From assembly GCF_016545825.1 (NCBI RefSeq), contig NC_052613.1:48528112-48592111 (forward strand): 64,000 nucleotides of DNA. Direction: 5' to 3'. The notes under the pieces were generated by a model. That model was not told the origin of the DNA. It was given only the letters and a program-made list of their open reading frames with translations, and did not search any database. Of this stretch, positions 1 to 11,850 are shown piece after piece. The stretch's first letter is position 1, and every line of letters starts with the position of its first letter. The translations under genes were made by a program, and so were the position numbers. The DNA comes from Eucalyptus grandis (lineage: Eukaryota > Streptophyta > Magnoliopsida > Myrtales > Myrtaceae).

Positions 1-827
1 TTGGAACTCTCATAATATGACTTTTGTTAATGTGAAACACGTCAAACCTTTCAAAATGTAACGATTGATGTGTAGAATTACACATGTTCTTTCATAGTTA
101 TTTCAAACTTGAGATGTCCTTTTCCTTCTTCAAAATTTTGGAGGGAAAGCCACTAGTAGAATTAATAAGCTGCAACAAACAGGCCTGCCTCCTAAATTTA
201 CTGTATGCATTTCTTGTTGTTGTGATCCTGACCTGGTTTTACCCTTTTCCTGGTTGATATCATATTTATAGAGCCTAGTGAGATGCAGTTGAAGAATAAC
301 ATAACTGTTTCAATTTTTTGTTTCGGAAAATCTATTAAGCTGTTTTGAAATCAGTCTAGACAGTGAGACTGAAAGACTTTCTACAAGCAGAGGATTTCAG
401 TGGAAACGAGCTGTACTTGATGCAATTTGCTTCAAAGACTCTTGAGAAATAACTTTAGTGCATGATAAGCTGACCTAGCTATTACCGTCATTTCTTTTCT
501 GCATGTCTCCTAATTGCAGTGATGCATTATGCCTGTAGAAATGGGCCAATTCATCTTATTCAAACAGAAAGTGAAATAAAAAACTTACCTGAACTTGTGC
601 ACTGTAGACAGATGAACCTGGATTGACATTTGCACCATATTAGTGTCAATCATTTCTAGTACAACAGCATCGTACTGATTTGAGCTATCCATTCTGGATC
701 AGTGACACTGTGATTCATTTCTCCTTTTTAGTCTGTAAAAAGAATCTCTATTTTCAGCCTTTTCTATTTGAATGTACATTTTTTCGTTCACCGAATATAT
801 TCTGATGTTATGGAATTCTTTGTGCAG
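1..827 (+). other. Intron of the GDT1-like gene (edge of window)
   Basis: No coding exon of the GDT1-like protein is visible here. The sequence is AT-rich and ends in a normal acceptor (TGTGCAG, 821-827) directly before the first exon seen. It is best read as intron, possibly a large one, with the upstream exons outside the window. Confidence 0.6.
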
Positions 828-3042
828 ATTTCCCGTAAATGGACTCACCATATAACAACATTGTTATTCTTTGGGTTTGGCATTTGGTCTTTGTGGGATG
901 GATTTCATGAGGGAGGGTAAGGTTATCAGCTATTGCTTATCCCCTAGACTTAACCTTTTTCTTCTCCCTCTAGACAAAAAGGTTTTACTCGTGTTGAGCT
1001 TATCTGGTGTCCTTACAGGGAATCTGAAGAACTTGCTGAAGTTGAAGCAAAATTGGTGGGTCTTCCTTTGTGTCTCTTGTCCATATTACCTTTCGTACAG
1101 AAATCCCAATCAGTTCTGTCTGTTATGTTTTGTGATTAGGATGCCGACTGGACGAAGGCTGGCTCTGGAGCAGCCAAACAGAATGGCAAGGTACACTTCT
1201 GATGAGTGAAACACGGTGTGATGACTTGCTTATGTTGTGGCTGGTTGAGAAATTGAAGTCAGAATATTTGAGACCCTGCTTTATGCTTTAACACCTTTAG
1301 CGAACCTGCCAGGTTGCTGATGATGTTAAAAAAGAGACACGGCCATTTCTCTCACAGTTCTTCTCACCCATCTTGTTGAAGGTCTGATATCTATATGAAA
1401 TTTTTAGTTGTCTGAAAACAATATTAAAGTTCCTGATTATTCGCATCGTTCCATTCTGCAGGCATTTTCAATCACATTTTTCGGTGAATGGGGTGACAAG
1501 AGCCAGGTAGACAGTCCTAGGAAATTCAAGTTCATGTTACAATTTTATTCTCTGTACTCTTTTGTTCTCTTCATTTACACTGAGTGCAATTTCATTTTCA
1601 GCTGGCTACAATTGGTCTGGCAGCAGATGAGAATCCATTTGGTGTAGTACTTGGTGGAATTGTGTAAGTCAAGCTCCGCATCTTCTTGTTGCAGACATTC
1701 ATATGATTCTCTTCATATTGGTCTACTATTTGTAGCTTTGAGCACATATGGGGCTTTGTGCTTTTGTCTCGAGTTTTGACATGTTCATCACGATCACTTA
1801 GTTTATTATTTGGTTCATCAATGCGTGTCAACTCCCTGATTCATCAGACATCGAAAAACTTAGGTAGGAAAGGTTGCAATAATCAGTTGAGACTACCATT
1901 CTGCTAAGCCAAGGATGAGTTATTCCTAATGAATGTATTTGGTACTTATGAACTTATCTTTGGCCATAAATTAGTCACTTAGTTAATCAGTGAGGAAATT
2001 ATTTATGAAATGCTGGAGTGTTACTTGAAAAGTTGGTCTTTTCCTGGACGATGAGAAAATTGGTATGTGTTATTCTGGGGCACCAAATGGCTGTCCTCGA
2101 AACCAATTCCCAAGTATAGAGTTTTATGAGGTTTCTTATATTTCTCCAGAGGAAAAGAAATTGATAGAAGTTAACACTTGGCGATTAGTTGGGTGAACAG
2201 TCACGGTACTCAGTTAGCACCTAAGCATTCTCAGTGAATGAGGAGTTTGGTTGTTTTGATCCTTCTGGTTTCTACATGTTTCATGTAGAATTATATGCAA
2301 CTTATTAAGCTGGTTCTACTTGCTTTATGCTTTGGTGTCTGATGATCACCTACCATAGTTTGGACCTGGGGACAGCAGATAATTTGGGTGAAACCAGGGT
2401 TAATGTAGTGGCAGTGCTCTTTGCTTTGAGGACTATAAATTTGTACTAAGTCGGTAATCACAATTTGAAAATTTTTGTAGAAGTTTTGCAGCGTTGTGCT
2501 TCTGATGATTTAAAATGCATGGACAAATTCAAAATGTAAGGCACATAATACTATGTTGGGTGGGTGTCTTGGTACGGAAAGGAACATCATGCCGGCATCA
2601 TCATTCTCATACTCTGACCAGTGCCTTGTAGCTATATGAACAGACTTAAAAATCTCGATGTCTTACTGCATGTGATGGCATTTAACTAAGAATCTGCCGT
2701 CTTGTGTCATAGGATCTCTTTCTGCAATTTTGCCAGAGCAAAACTTAAGGTTGATAACTGATATACTTACGCGTTCTGCTTACTTCTGGTATGTTTCCTT
2801 TCACAGTGCACAAGCGTTGTGTACAACCGCTGCTGTTGTGGGAGGGAAGAGCTTGGCATCTCAGATTTCTGAGAAAATAGTAATTTCTGCCTCTTGCTTG
2901 TTTGTATGAGGCAGTTATATTTTCCCTCTCATGATAATAATTTGGGGCATGCTTGAACTGTTGCATTTTTCAGGTAGCCTTGTCAGGTGGAGTCCTCTTT
3001 ATCGTGTTTGGTATTCAGTCCTTTCTCTCAACAGTCGAATGA
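828..3042 (+). CDS. GDT1-like protein (UPF0016 family cation transporter), 3' part
   Basis: Eight exons join in frame: 828-916, 1019-1055, 1140-1190, 1313-1381, 1462-1506, 1602-1663, 2807-2879, 2974-3042 (TGA). All introns are GT...AG. They encode 164 residues, the C-terminal part of a protein usually about 230 aa long, so the first exons lie before the window. The stretch starts with ISRKWTHHITTLLFFGFGIW, then a charged loop, then FGEWGDKSQLATIGLAA. That second block holds the E-x-G-D-(K/R)-(S/T) signature of UPF0016, which occurs twice in full-length members; the first copy is missing here. Family knowledge: GDT1/TMEM165 proteins are multi-pass Golgi or plastid membrane proteins that move Mn2+/Ca2+ and H+. 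The short form without a plastid-targeting domain suggests the Golgi-type plant paralogues. The call rests on motif recognition; which paralogue is not settled. Confidence 0.9.
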
Positions 3043-4246
3043 TAAGACACGATATTGTTTAAGGTGAGTGATATTACATACAATATCCACCGTACATTTG
3101 GGCCACTAATTCAATCGAAACTCCGCTAGCACATTCCTGTTAAATCAAGTCAAATGACAACTCCACCTGTTGATTAATTTGTCAAAAGAGCTTGCGTTTA
3201 CTGACATCCCTGCCCATTTCTTGTTATGTTGTCTCGTACAATTGGGAAGAACTATTTTTGTGCAAAGCCACTTGTGTCTTGAGTTGTTTCTTCACGTGAT
3301 TGCATCGGCTGAACTTTTTTGTTTCTTTTGCCCCTAGTGAGAAGATATAAGGAAAATCAGCTTCAGCTTTCTGGATCGCCAAAAGAAGGGGATTGGAACC
3401 ATTTATCCTATAATACTTCATAGCGACATGGAAGCTAAAAGATGACAACTTTAATTTTGAAAGAGACATGAGTTGGCTTCATGGTGACGGTAGCCAGCTA
3501 CATTGGTGTATTTTCGACTTGCTATAGCGACAATTCTTAGAAACTTCATTCAGTCCATATAACATTTTGCTTCCTTTCTGACTCTTCTATAGATGAAAAT
3601 CATACTGGAATGCCAATGTCAGGGATTCCATTGCGATCAATATAGCTTAGATTGCTTTTCACCATATCCCTGCCACTCTTTCTCACTTGTATTTTTCCCT
3701 GGGACACCATGTGCCCTTTATGTACTTGTATTCTGTCCAACATGCTTTTCTTTTTCTGGCCAATTAGCAGGAGGGTTTCTATAGTTAAATCTTTTCAAGA
3801 TGAAGAAACTACCTGTCTCTTTTATAAAATGAAGTACTTTCGGATGCTTTCTCGTGTATATTCGCCCATCTGGCTAATTATTGGGTAAAATACCAACAAT
3901 TAGCTGTAAAGTTTTCTATCTTAATGATGACTGCGATTTAATTCATACATTCTCCTTATGTTTCGAACTTATGATCGTCACCTTTCTCGACCACTCCTCT
4001 CTTTCTCGCCCCTTCTCTTATTTCATTTCTCGAAGACCAACATGCAAAACTACCTTAACACGATATAATCATGAATAGACCCTAAAAGTCTTTTGACTTC
4101 TTTCAATATGCATTTTTTTTTACATCCACCCCATTATGCATCTAGAAATTAAACGATGCTAGTGAAAGCTCAGGCTCCCTCTTGTTCCACTCGAGTGGCT
4201 CATTTTGAGTTGTTTACTTGCAAAACTCTTCATAAATTTACTTAGA
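3043..4246. other. 3' flank of the GDT1-like gene and intergenic DNA
   Basis: AT-rich sequence after the TGA. It should contain the 3' untranslated region, but I could not fix a poly(A) site. Short ORFs here show no recognisable domain. Confidence 0.5.
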
Positions 4247-4571
4247 CTGCGTTTGGTCATCTAGGTTTTTTTTCGGATAGGATAAAGGTCAAATAATATA
4301 ATAATGGGTGTTATATCTTACACAGTAATTGGTGAATGTTTGGATATTATATGAATATAGACATGGTACCATTTTGCCTACGCACAAATTCTTCTCTCCA
4401 CCCGTTACCAATGTGCCATTGTCATCAACGTGGAGTAGCTGTTGCCTTCCGCTGCCACCTGTCAAGGCGCCGTAGACATCAACTTGCCACATATTTAACT
4501 GGATCTCTTGGTGTTAAGGTTTCCACACTTGCTGAAGTTTTGGACACCGAGGCTGGTTACTATGGAAAAGG

Positions 4572-4823
4572 TGTTAACAATCTAAATGCAGATCAAGAAG
4601 AAGAGGAGAAAAACAAATTAACGAGGTTTGGTAGTGTGCCTACATCCTTGAGTAAGCCTCCTTGACCCTTTTTTTTTTCTCCTTAATCATTAAATGTGTA
4701 CAAACCTCCATATATATCGACTTCTACAAGTCAAGTGTCTCCAAATTAGGAAAATATAATCCTCTACAAATAAGGAGGAAATAAAATGCCCTACAAATTA
4801 GGGGATTCCAGCTCATGCCAACA
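4572..4823 (-). repeat. 3' LTR of the Copia element
   Basis: A 252-bp copy of the LTR. It shares long blocks with 6546-6855, including CTCTACAAAT and CCTACAAATTAGGGG, but is shorter because of indels. The polypurine tract abuts it at 4824. Confidence 0.88.
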
Positions 4824-4989
4824 CTCCCCTTCTAGTTGGCAGATAGATATTTCGCATGCCCAACTTGTCTAAGAGCCGTAGAATGTCTTGTTTGACGCAG
4901 CCTTTGTCAAGATATTTGTTAGTTGGTCCTTGAATTTCATGAATGGAAATTGAATTACCTTGGAATCCAAGTTCTGCTTAATTAAGTGA

Positions 4990-5740
4990 TGATCCACCTC
5001 AATATGTTTGGTGCAATTGTGTTAGACTGGATTGTGAGAGATATCGATAGTTGCTTTGTTATTTCAAAACAACTTCATTTCAAACACGAGTAAAATCGAG
5101 TTCTGTCATCAGTTTCTGAAGCCATAGGAGTTCACATAGTCCTTTAACCATTCTTCTAAACTTTGCCTTGCATTTGAGATAACTATTGCCTTTTGCTTTT
5201 TGCTCCTCCAAGTAGCTAAAAATTCTCTCCCCCGAAGGTAAAGTACTTTGAAGTTGATCTTCTGTTTGACACACTTTTAGCCCAGTCCGTGTCGGCGAAA
5301 CCTTCGATCTTAAGATGCCTACTCTTTTGAAACCGAAGCCCTCTCCCTAGAGCTCCCTTTACATATCGAAGAATTTGCATTACACCATCCATATGGTCTT
5401 CACTCGGAGCATGTATAAACTGACTTATAACACTCACTGCATAGGCAATATTAGGATGTGTATGCGGCAAATGATTTAGTTTGCCAACTAACCTTTGATA
5501 TCTTTCTTTATTTGTAGGTATCTGATTAGAATACTCTCCAAGTTTGTGATTCTGAACAATCGGTGTGTCTGTAGATTTGCAATCTAGCATTCTTATCTTA
5601 GCCAACAAATCCAAAATATACTTTCTCTAAAATAGAAAAATGACTCGCTTAGATTTTGCTACTTCTATCCCCAAGAAGTACTTGAGTCCACCAAATTTTT
5701 TCACATCGAACTCCATTGAGAGCTTCTGTTGTAATTTCAT
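4990..5740 (-). pseudogene. Copia reverse transcriptase (C-terminal) and RNase H remnant
   Basis: The minus strand encodes the end of a Copia pol. An open stretch at 5216-5614 reads through MLDCKSTDTPIVQNHKLGEY, YQRLVGKLNHL, then GFADTDWAKS, which matches the family's DTPI, RLVGKLIYL and YSDADWAG blocks. Downstream in other frames follow NNKATIDISHNPV and HIEVDHHLIKQNL, the usual RNase H end with stops and frameshifts. The gene is dead: there are several frame breaks, and nothing upstream of the RT C-terminus survives in the interior. Confidence 0.85.
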
Positions 5741-6545
5741 GATTTCCTCCTGCTCATCTTTAGTTGGGATAAGATGCTGGTCGAATTTCGAGGACTAAAC
5801 ATACTCTTTAACTTCTTTAGGAGTATGCTTAATAAGCTGCTTGATAGAATGAATAGGTGAAAAAAGAGGATGGTTTAGCAAAATCAAAATAAGGATTTAT
5901 AAGTGGAACGTGAGTCTTTGAAATTTTACTATCTTCATTGAGGTAGGAAATTTCATAAAGATAGTCAATTTTAGAGACATTAGAAGTACAAAGTTCTAAA
6001 GGAGGGGTAAGGGAAATTGGGGCATTTATAGTGAAAGGTGTGGAAATTTCGGAAGATTCAGTTATGGTATGAAAAATCTCCCTTTTTGCACTTGATATTC
6101 AACTTCAAATTAAAACTGTGTTGAAAAATGCCGTGGGTCGGTGTATAGGCATGAATTAAAAATAATAGTGAATCTCTTGGGTCGGTAAGCTAGTCAACGT
6201 GGTAACCACACAAAACCGGTGCAGCAATTCACATTGCGGTGATGAGTTTGGTTGGTGTGGCGATTTGGATCGAGGCAAAGAAATTTGGTTGATGCAGCGA
6301 TTTGTGTTGCTGCAATTGTCAGAGATGGAGTTTCTAGATGGTACGGCAACAATAGATGTCGAGTTGGTCTGATTGAGTCAGACGGAGCGGCGGCAGCATA
6401 GGAATTGTACGGCGGTGGCAATCGGGTTTGTTGAATTGCAGCGGCAGCGATGACGACAATTTGATGTGGTCGAGTCACAACGGCGGAGGCGGCATAGTGT
6501 TTGGGGTTTTTTTTTTGGGTCTCTAAATATTTTGCTCTAATATCA

Positions 6546-6855
6546 TGTTAACAATCTAAAAACGCAGATCAAGAAGAAAATGAGAAAAACACAAGAATTA
6601 ACAAGGTTCGACGGTGTGTCTACATCTTCGGATAAGCCTTCCCGACACTCTTTTTTTCTTTTTCTCCTTGATCATCAAGCATGTACAAACTCATATATAT
6701 ATATATAATCAGACGAATTTCTTCTACAAGTCAAGCCTCTACAAATTAGGAAAATAGAATTCTCTACAAATCAGGAGGAAAATTAAATCCCCTACAAATT
6801 AGGGGCTGGAAAATAAAATCCCCCATAAATTAGGTAATTCCAACTCACGCCAACA
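6546..6855 (-). repeat. 5' LTR of the Copia element
   Basis: A 310-bp copy of the LTR and the upstream one relative to the minus-strand coding direction. The degenerate primer-binding site follows directly (6534-6545). It carries an AT dinucleotide run near 6691-6704 that the other copy lacks. Confidence 0.88.
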
Positions 6856-6860
6856 AAAGG

Positions 6861-8635
6861 AACATCCATAGTTGTCTGTTGGCTTCTCAAGTTGCAGGTT
6901 TCATCTCCCGAGCATAAGCAGGAACTTCAATCTGCCGTGCCACTGCGTGAACCACTGACAAGAAAGGATCGAGCACCCTGGGAGAGGCTAGAGATCTGCG
7001 CGTAACACGGCTGTGGATCTTGTGATACCTTCAGAAGAAAATTTTAAGACAATTGAAGTCAGCCACAACTAAACATAAAACATGACTTGAGCATCAGCTT
7101 TATTGAGCAAGACTTCCATCGATGAATCAAAGCAGCGGGCAAAAGGCGTCGCTTGATTTCTTCAGCTCCCATGAGGACAACGCGTGATTGAGAGAGAGAG
7201 ACTTTGGAAAAAGTGGAAACTTTTCATTGCGGGTGAAGTTTATACGTAATAGAGAGATGAACAAGTTGTGAATGAGAAGGCATGATGAATGCTCTGCCAT
7301 CATATCAATTATAGGTGAAGGTGGAGATGCCGATTGTAAAATTCCCTTAGGGAACATGATTGGTTGACCAGCGACGACGATCGGCAGTGGTTGAAGGCGG
7401 TGATGATCAGCTGCTATGGTGGTGGTTCTAGCGTGGTGGCTGGCGATACTAGACTTTTCATATATGGATATGGGAAATGCTATTTACATTTAACCAGCCT
7501 TATCATGTCTTGTACATCAATCAAATATCATATAGGATAAAATCTATTATATCCTGATTTTATACTAGCCATCAAATGTAGCCCTAAGGTGTCGACTTGT
7601 TCGCATGTGAAACTCTTTATAGATTCACATTCGACATGATGTCCACAACCAAAAGTATCGAGAAGGTTGTTTTTTCAACTTGGATTGTGCATGCCTCGTA
7701 GCTAGAAAGTAGGGTTTTACTTTTTGCATGAAGTTATGCGATGTTATGAATCTTCGTAGCCTCTGTGCATGTGGCTATACAGACACATGCTTGCTAGCGT
7801 ATGATCGTATTCGTTGTCGATGATTGAGAAGGAGCAGCAGACATGGACAGCCAATCTTTCTTCCCCTTTTCACTTTATTAGTCGGTAGTGAGAAGCTTTC
7901 TGTCTTCAACTTTGGTTCAAAGGCAAATGCCTCTTTACTAAAAGTCTCGAACTTGACACCTCCAACACAATGCTTTTTCCAAGTAAGAATCTGAAATGGT
8001 TAAAGAGCAGCCGATCCATGCATAGCCATCCATCCATCCATCTTTAAGAGCTCGCGAACGAACCCACTTCGCCCGCGTGGGTTCCATTTAACTTTCAAGG
8101 ATTATAAGTGTGCGTTCAATAGTTAAGCACAAACCGGAGCTGTCGTTGCCCAAGCTCATGATGTGGGGTGTGCCATTAAGTGGGAACATGACGCCAGAGA
8201 CAGCTACTACTGCCTTTGGCAAATAACGATTGGTTTTCTCGCAAATGTAGCATTATCCACCAATTGCCGGTCACCGAATTGACGTGCAGGCGTCTCTATC
8301 AGCAACCAAATTGCTCCTCCAGCTCTGCATTCAACCCATAAGAACTGGCGAAAGGGATGAAGCGACTTTGTGCAGTGAAAAGCAAATGCTAAATGGCGAT
8401 GCGATTTCTCCACTAATGCGCACGCTATCTGCCCATGTGGGATATTTTTCGAACTCTCAGTACATGTTTTAGTCGGTCCTGTTGTAGTTTAATGCACCTA
8501 GTCCACATTTGGCTGTATGATGTGCGTCATCGGTTACGTCATCAAGCATGTCAGGACATGGCGCGATGTCATCTTCAATTTGGAGTGTGCTTCAAGTTGG
8601 TTCTTTGCTGTTTATTTAATTCAGTTGTTTGAAAA
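6861..8635. other. Intergenic DNA without a recognised gene
   Basis: Contains the right-hand part of the possible older transposon (to 7585), with a GC-richer stretch near 7370-7440, then unremarkable sequence. Short ORFs on both strands lack recognisable motifs and credible splice partners. Confidence 0.5.
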
Positions 8636-8752
8636 ACCACCGAGCGTGGTGGTAGCTCCGTTGGTAAAAGAGTCGCTCTAACGCTAACGTTTAGAGGAGT
8701 AGAAGCACCGGTCACGCAACCTCGCCCTTTTAACTTATTAAAGAAAAAAAAA
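8636..8752 (+). mobile_element. tRNA-derived SINE-like sequence
   Basis: Around 8648-8668 lies TGGTAGCTCCGTTGGTAA, a good match to a pol III A box. About 45 bases on, GGTCACGCAACCTCGCC looks like a weak B box. The segment ends in an A-rich run (8742-8752), as plant SINEs do. It does not fold as an intact tRNA that I can see, and I found no clear target duplication. Confidence 0.45.
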
Positions 8753-9008
8753 TCTCGAGCCTTTTTCTTTTAAGTCAAAACATGTCCGCTTTCGATATGC
8801 TAAGATCATGAACTTTCTAAAGAGCATCAGAAGAGTTCTCAGAGACGGGTGGTACTGTAGAAACTTGTAGAGAAATCCTTATGGAAACATCGACCCAGTT
8901 TATAAATTCTTGTTCATGGTATAGTAGGATAGGCCAAGAAGATACATTTTTCTTGGATGTTCAAGTCTTGCCTACTATATCACGAAAGACTGGTACTACC
9001 CTTCGTCT

Positions 9009-11751
9009 CTAGGTATAGAAACTGTATGTGGATGCGTCCGCCACTATGTTCCGCAGACCCCCAATCGTCGATGCCAACATGATGAACACTCCGATCACAA
9101 TGGATGCCTGAAACGCACGACTATAACCAGTGAGAAAAGCACAATGGAAGTGCACGAAATATTATTCATTGCCTGAAGGGGGAAAAAAAGTTTGATCTGA
9201 GATACGATATTACCCAGTTGACGAACCAGTTGATGCTGAATTTTCTAGGCTTCTTGATGATCATCCACATGATACTTGGGAGCTGCGAGAAGGCTCAGAG
9301 ACATGTTATAATCCTTTCTTAAGAGTACAAAATAGCGAATCATTTCATAAAGTTTGTAATTATAGAGGAGAGAGAGAGAGCTCACGAAATAAGATGTGGG
9401 AGCGAAGCCGAATCCACCAAAGAAACCGAGCAAGTCCCCAAAGAAAGGGAATGTCACTCCAACAAACAACGTAAAAGCTGCCAGCATTCATTCAGGAAAC
9501 AATGTTATCAAGGAATAAAGTGCATTCGTGTTATGGCATGCGCACCATTTTCTTATTGTAATCTCTTTTGAAGGGTTCACTGAATAGTATTTCTTTTGAA
9601 AGTTAAAATAATAATAAAAAAGCTGGATAAGGGAATCTAACCAACATAGGCGGACCGAGTGACGAGCCTGAGCGCGATTCCGGGAGGGAAGTTGAACCTC
9701 TTTACCATTAACCTCTCCAACATGTCGAAAACGGGCATCGCGTAAACCTGCAATGTTTTAGTTTTGATCGTCTCATTAGTCGTCGCACTCAAGGGAGTGA
9801 ATGTACCACATCAACTATACATACTTGGATAGCAATCACTAGTAAAATCATGGTCGATTGATCTCATGAGCGAACCCATAACTAATAACTAAGCCAAAAA
9901 GTTAATCCTGAAAGGAGAAAAGGATTGGCAGAAAGGGTCGTTACCGCCAACAACGACTTGAAGTACTACCTGATAACTTCCGATGACATGGACGACCACC
10001 ATCAAGTTAGCGGATGCGATGAGCCACGCCGGTCTCTTCAGCGCCATTAGCACATTGTCGTCGACGTCTTGTCCGAAGGCCCAGTAACCAATGAGCGCCA
10101 CTGGGAAATAGCAAATGGCGTTGATGAAATAGGCTCCCATCGCACCTTTCCACATCGGGATTCTTGAAGGCTTCTCAGGAGTTGACGGGATGGTGGCCTG
10201 AATTTCAAGGACCACAGCATGCCCTGCGAACGCGAAGGAAATCACGCCGAGCGCATTGAACACACGGAAGATGAATTCAGCGGAGCTTGTGTTCTTGTAG
10301 CCATAGCTCACACCGGGATCTCGGCCGTGGGCTAGGCTTCCCGCCCATGCTATGGTGGAGTAGCTGCAATTGAAGGACTTGAATAAATCTTTAGAGTGAC
10401 TCTTGTTATTAATGGAGGCTCAACATGCTAGCCAATTATGAATTTTGACCACCTCGTACTTCAAATTGGTCGTCTTCAAGAGCACCATCAGCATTTACAG
10501 GCAAACAATCGATATAAACGTTTAGGTAATACATCTCAGTAACCAGAAATTGGGTATTAATTAAATAATCAAGTGTCCTTGCTGATGATATTACGCGACG
10601 CTTACTTGCCAAATAGTCTCATCATTATTTCTTTTTCAACACGCACAAGCACAAACATTTACTTTCACTTATTCCTGATATGGGATTCAAAATCCTGAAA
10701 GTCAACTTTATCAGAGGCGAAGGAGACCTTGAAGACAGGATGGCAAGTTGGAAGAGTAAATTCCAAGTGTCCGTTTCGTACCTGAGAGACATAATTGCCG
10801 CGGCCAAGGAAACACCAGCGACAGAATTGAAATTTGGGAGCTGAGACAGGAAAAAGTGGATCCCGCCGAAGATGCAGATCCAATAGGACTGCCTGATTGG
10901 GGTGCAGTTGGCGCAGGCCATCTCCATGAACTTCTTGAGGCACTTGCCACCGGTGACCATGTACACGATGTCGCATCCGACCTGGACGATCAGCTGCTGT
11001 GGGAGCACGATCCATGGACCGAGCTTCGGGCCAAAGGCATGCCGGCCCAGGTCGATGTAGCGGTCGAACCGAGTTCCCGGAACGCACTCGTGCAGCTGGA
11101 TCATCTGCCACATTGTGTTCAGGGTCATGCACCAGGACAGGAGCAACACCATTGTCCCTGGACCCCTGGAACATCAAAACACCAGACAAAAACATAAACA
11201 AAGGGTCAGAGTTTTGTGCCAGTCTTTCTGTCCTCTTTCTTTTCCTCATATCTGGGTCGGTAATCAGTTATTCATAAATCAGTCATGCCATGAAGGACAG
11301 TACATGAAGTCCAGACTCCAAAACTGATATGCCTCGAAAGACTAGACAGACGTTTAGTTACAGTATAGGTATAGGTATTGATCTGGGATTGAAGCCTATC
11401 CATCTGGTTTGTGGGATACTTAGTACAAGAACGTCCTGGTAAGAGCTAAGATCGGTTCAATTTACCATCCTAAATAGGCCATGGCATAAGGCAAGCTGAG
11501 AACACCGGCGCCGATCATGGCCGTGACAGTGTGAAAGGTGGAGTACCACCATTTGGCTCGCCTGGCCGGGTCGCCCCCCTCCGCCCATTTCTCGCTCGAA
11601 GCCACTTCCTGAAAAAAAGAGAAGAAGAGGGTAGGTAGATAAGCAAAGAAATACAAGTTATTAGGCAAAAAAAATCTCTGTAAAGATAGTCATCTGACAA
11701 GAAGACGGATGGGGGTGAACTAACCTTCGAAGGAGGAGAAGCTGACACCAT
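9009..11751 (-). CDS. LHT: LHT-type (lysine histidine transporter-like) amino-acid transporter
   Basis: Eight exons on the minus strand join in frame: 11725-11751, 11466-11608, 10782-11165, 9970-10363, 9642-9747, 9386-9477, 9214-9282, 9009-9107 (TAG). All introns are GT...AG. The product is 437 aa; Arabidopsis LHT1 is about 446. Family blocks appear in order: [20 protein letters not shown] near the N-terminus, VPQQLIV-like [10 protein letters not shown] with [75 protein letters not shown] and IGGLRNIV close to the end. This is the AAAP (Aa_trans) fold with about 10 membrane segments. LHT proteins are plasma-membrane H+-coupled importers of neutral and acidic amino acids. The ATG in the tiny first exon gives a short hydrophilic N-terminus. 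No frameshift is seen, so the gene is probably functional. LHT1 versus another paralogue is unresolved. Confidence 0.95.
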
Positions 11752-11850
11752 GTTTGCAGCTTCAGAGGCAAGAGAGAGAGAGAGAGACTGAGAGAGGGAG
11801 AGCTGAGCAGGAATCGTGGAGATAGGGGCTTATGCGTCTAGTATATGTAG
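11752..11850 (-). promoter_or_regulatory. Leader and likely TATA box of the LHT-like gene
   Basis: On the minus strand ACATATACTA (about 11837-11846) lies roughly 90 bases before the ATG and is the best TATA candidate. Between them is a pyrimidine-rich leader with a (CT)n run at about 11771-11789, a common feature of plant 5' untranslated regions. The start site is inferred. Confidence 0.4.

Larger units (their letters stand above)
4572..6855 (-). mobile_element. Internally deleted Ty1/Copia retrotransposon with both LTRs
   Basis: Direct repeats at 4572-4823 and 6546-6855 have TG...CA ends (read on the minus strand they start TGTTGGC and end TTAACA). The five bases on either side are identical, AAAGG at 4567-4571 and 6856-6860, a target-site duplication of the length usual for Copia. 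Next to the right-hand (5') LTR, minus-strand TGATATTAGAGC (6534-6545) is a decayed form of the usual tRNA-iMet primer site TGGTATCAGAGC. Next to the 3' LTR lies the purine tract AGAAGGGGAG (4824-4833). The interior is only about 1.7 kb. It keeps the end of reverse transcriptase and RNase H but no gag, protease or integrase that I can see, so the copy is defective. Confidence 0.9.
4247..7585. mobile_element. Possible old DNA transposon hosting the Copia insertion
   Basis: The left edge reads GACTGCGTTTGGT; the complement of the right edge reads GGCTACATTTGAT. Nine of 13 positions match and all four differences are transitions. Both ends then continue with CTAG and a GGATA-rich stretch. The flanks are TTA on the left and CTA on the right, close to the 3-bp duplication of PIF/Harbinger elements. 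If real, the Copia element at 4572-6855 is nested inside it. The pairing is degenerate and no transposase is visible, so this is tentative. Confidence 0.3.

Noticed and set aside
10665..11327. Long overlapping ORFs on both strands across the third LHT exon
   Set aside because: They are other-frame shadows of the transporter exon; only the frame that joins the neighbouring exons carries the family motifs.
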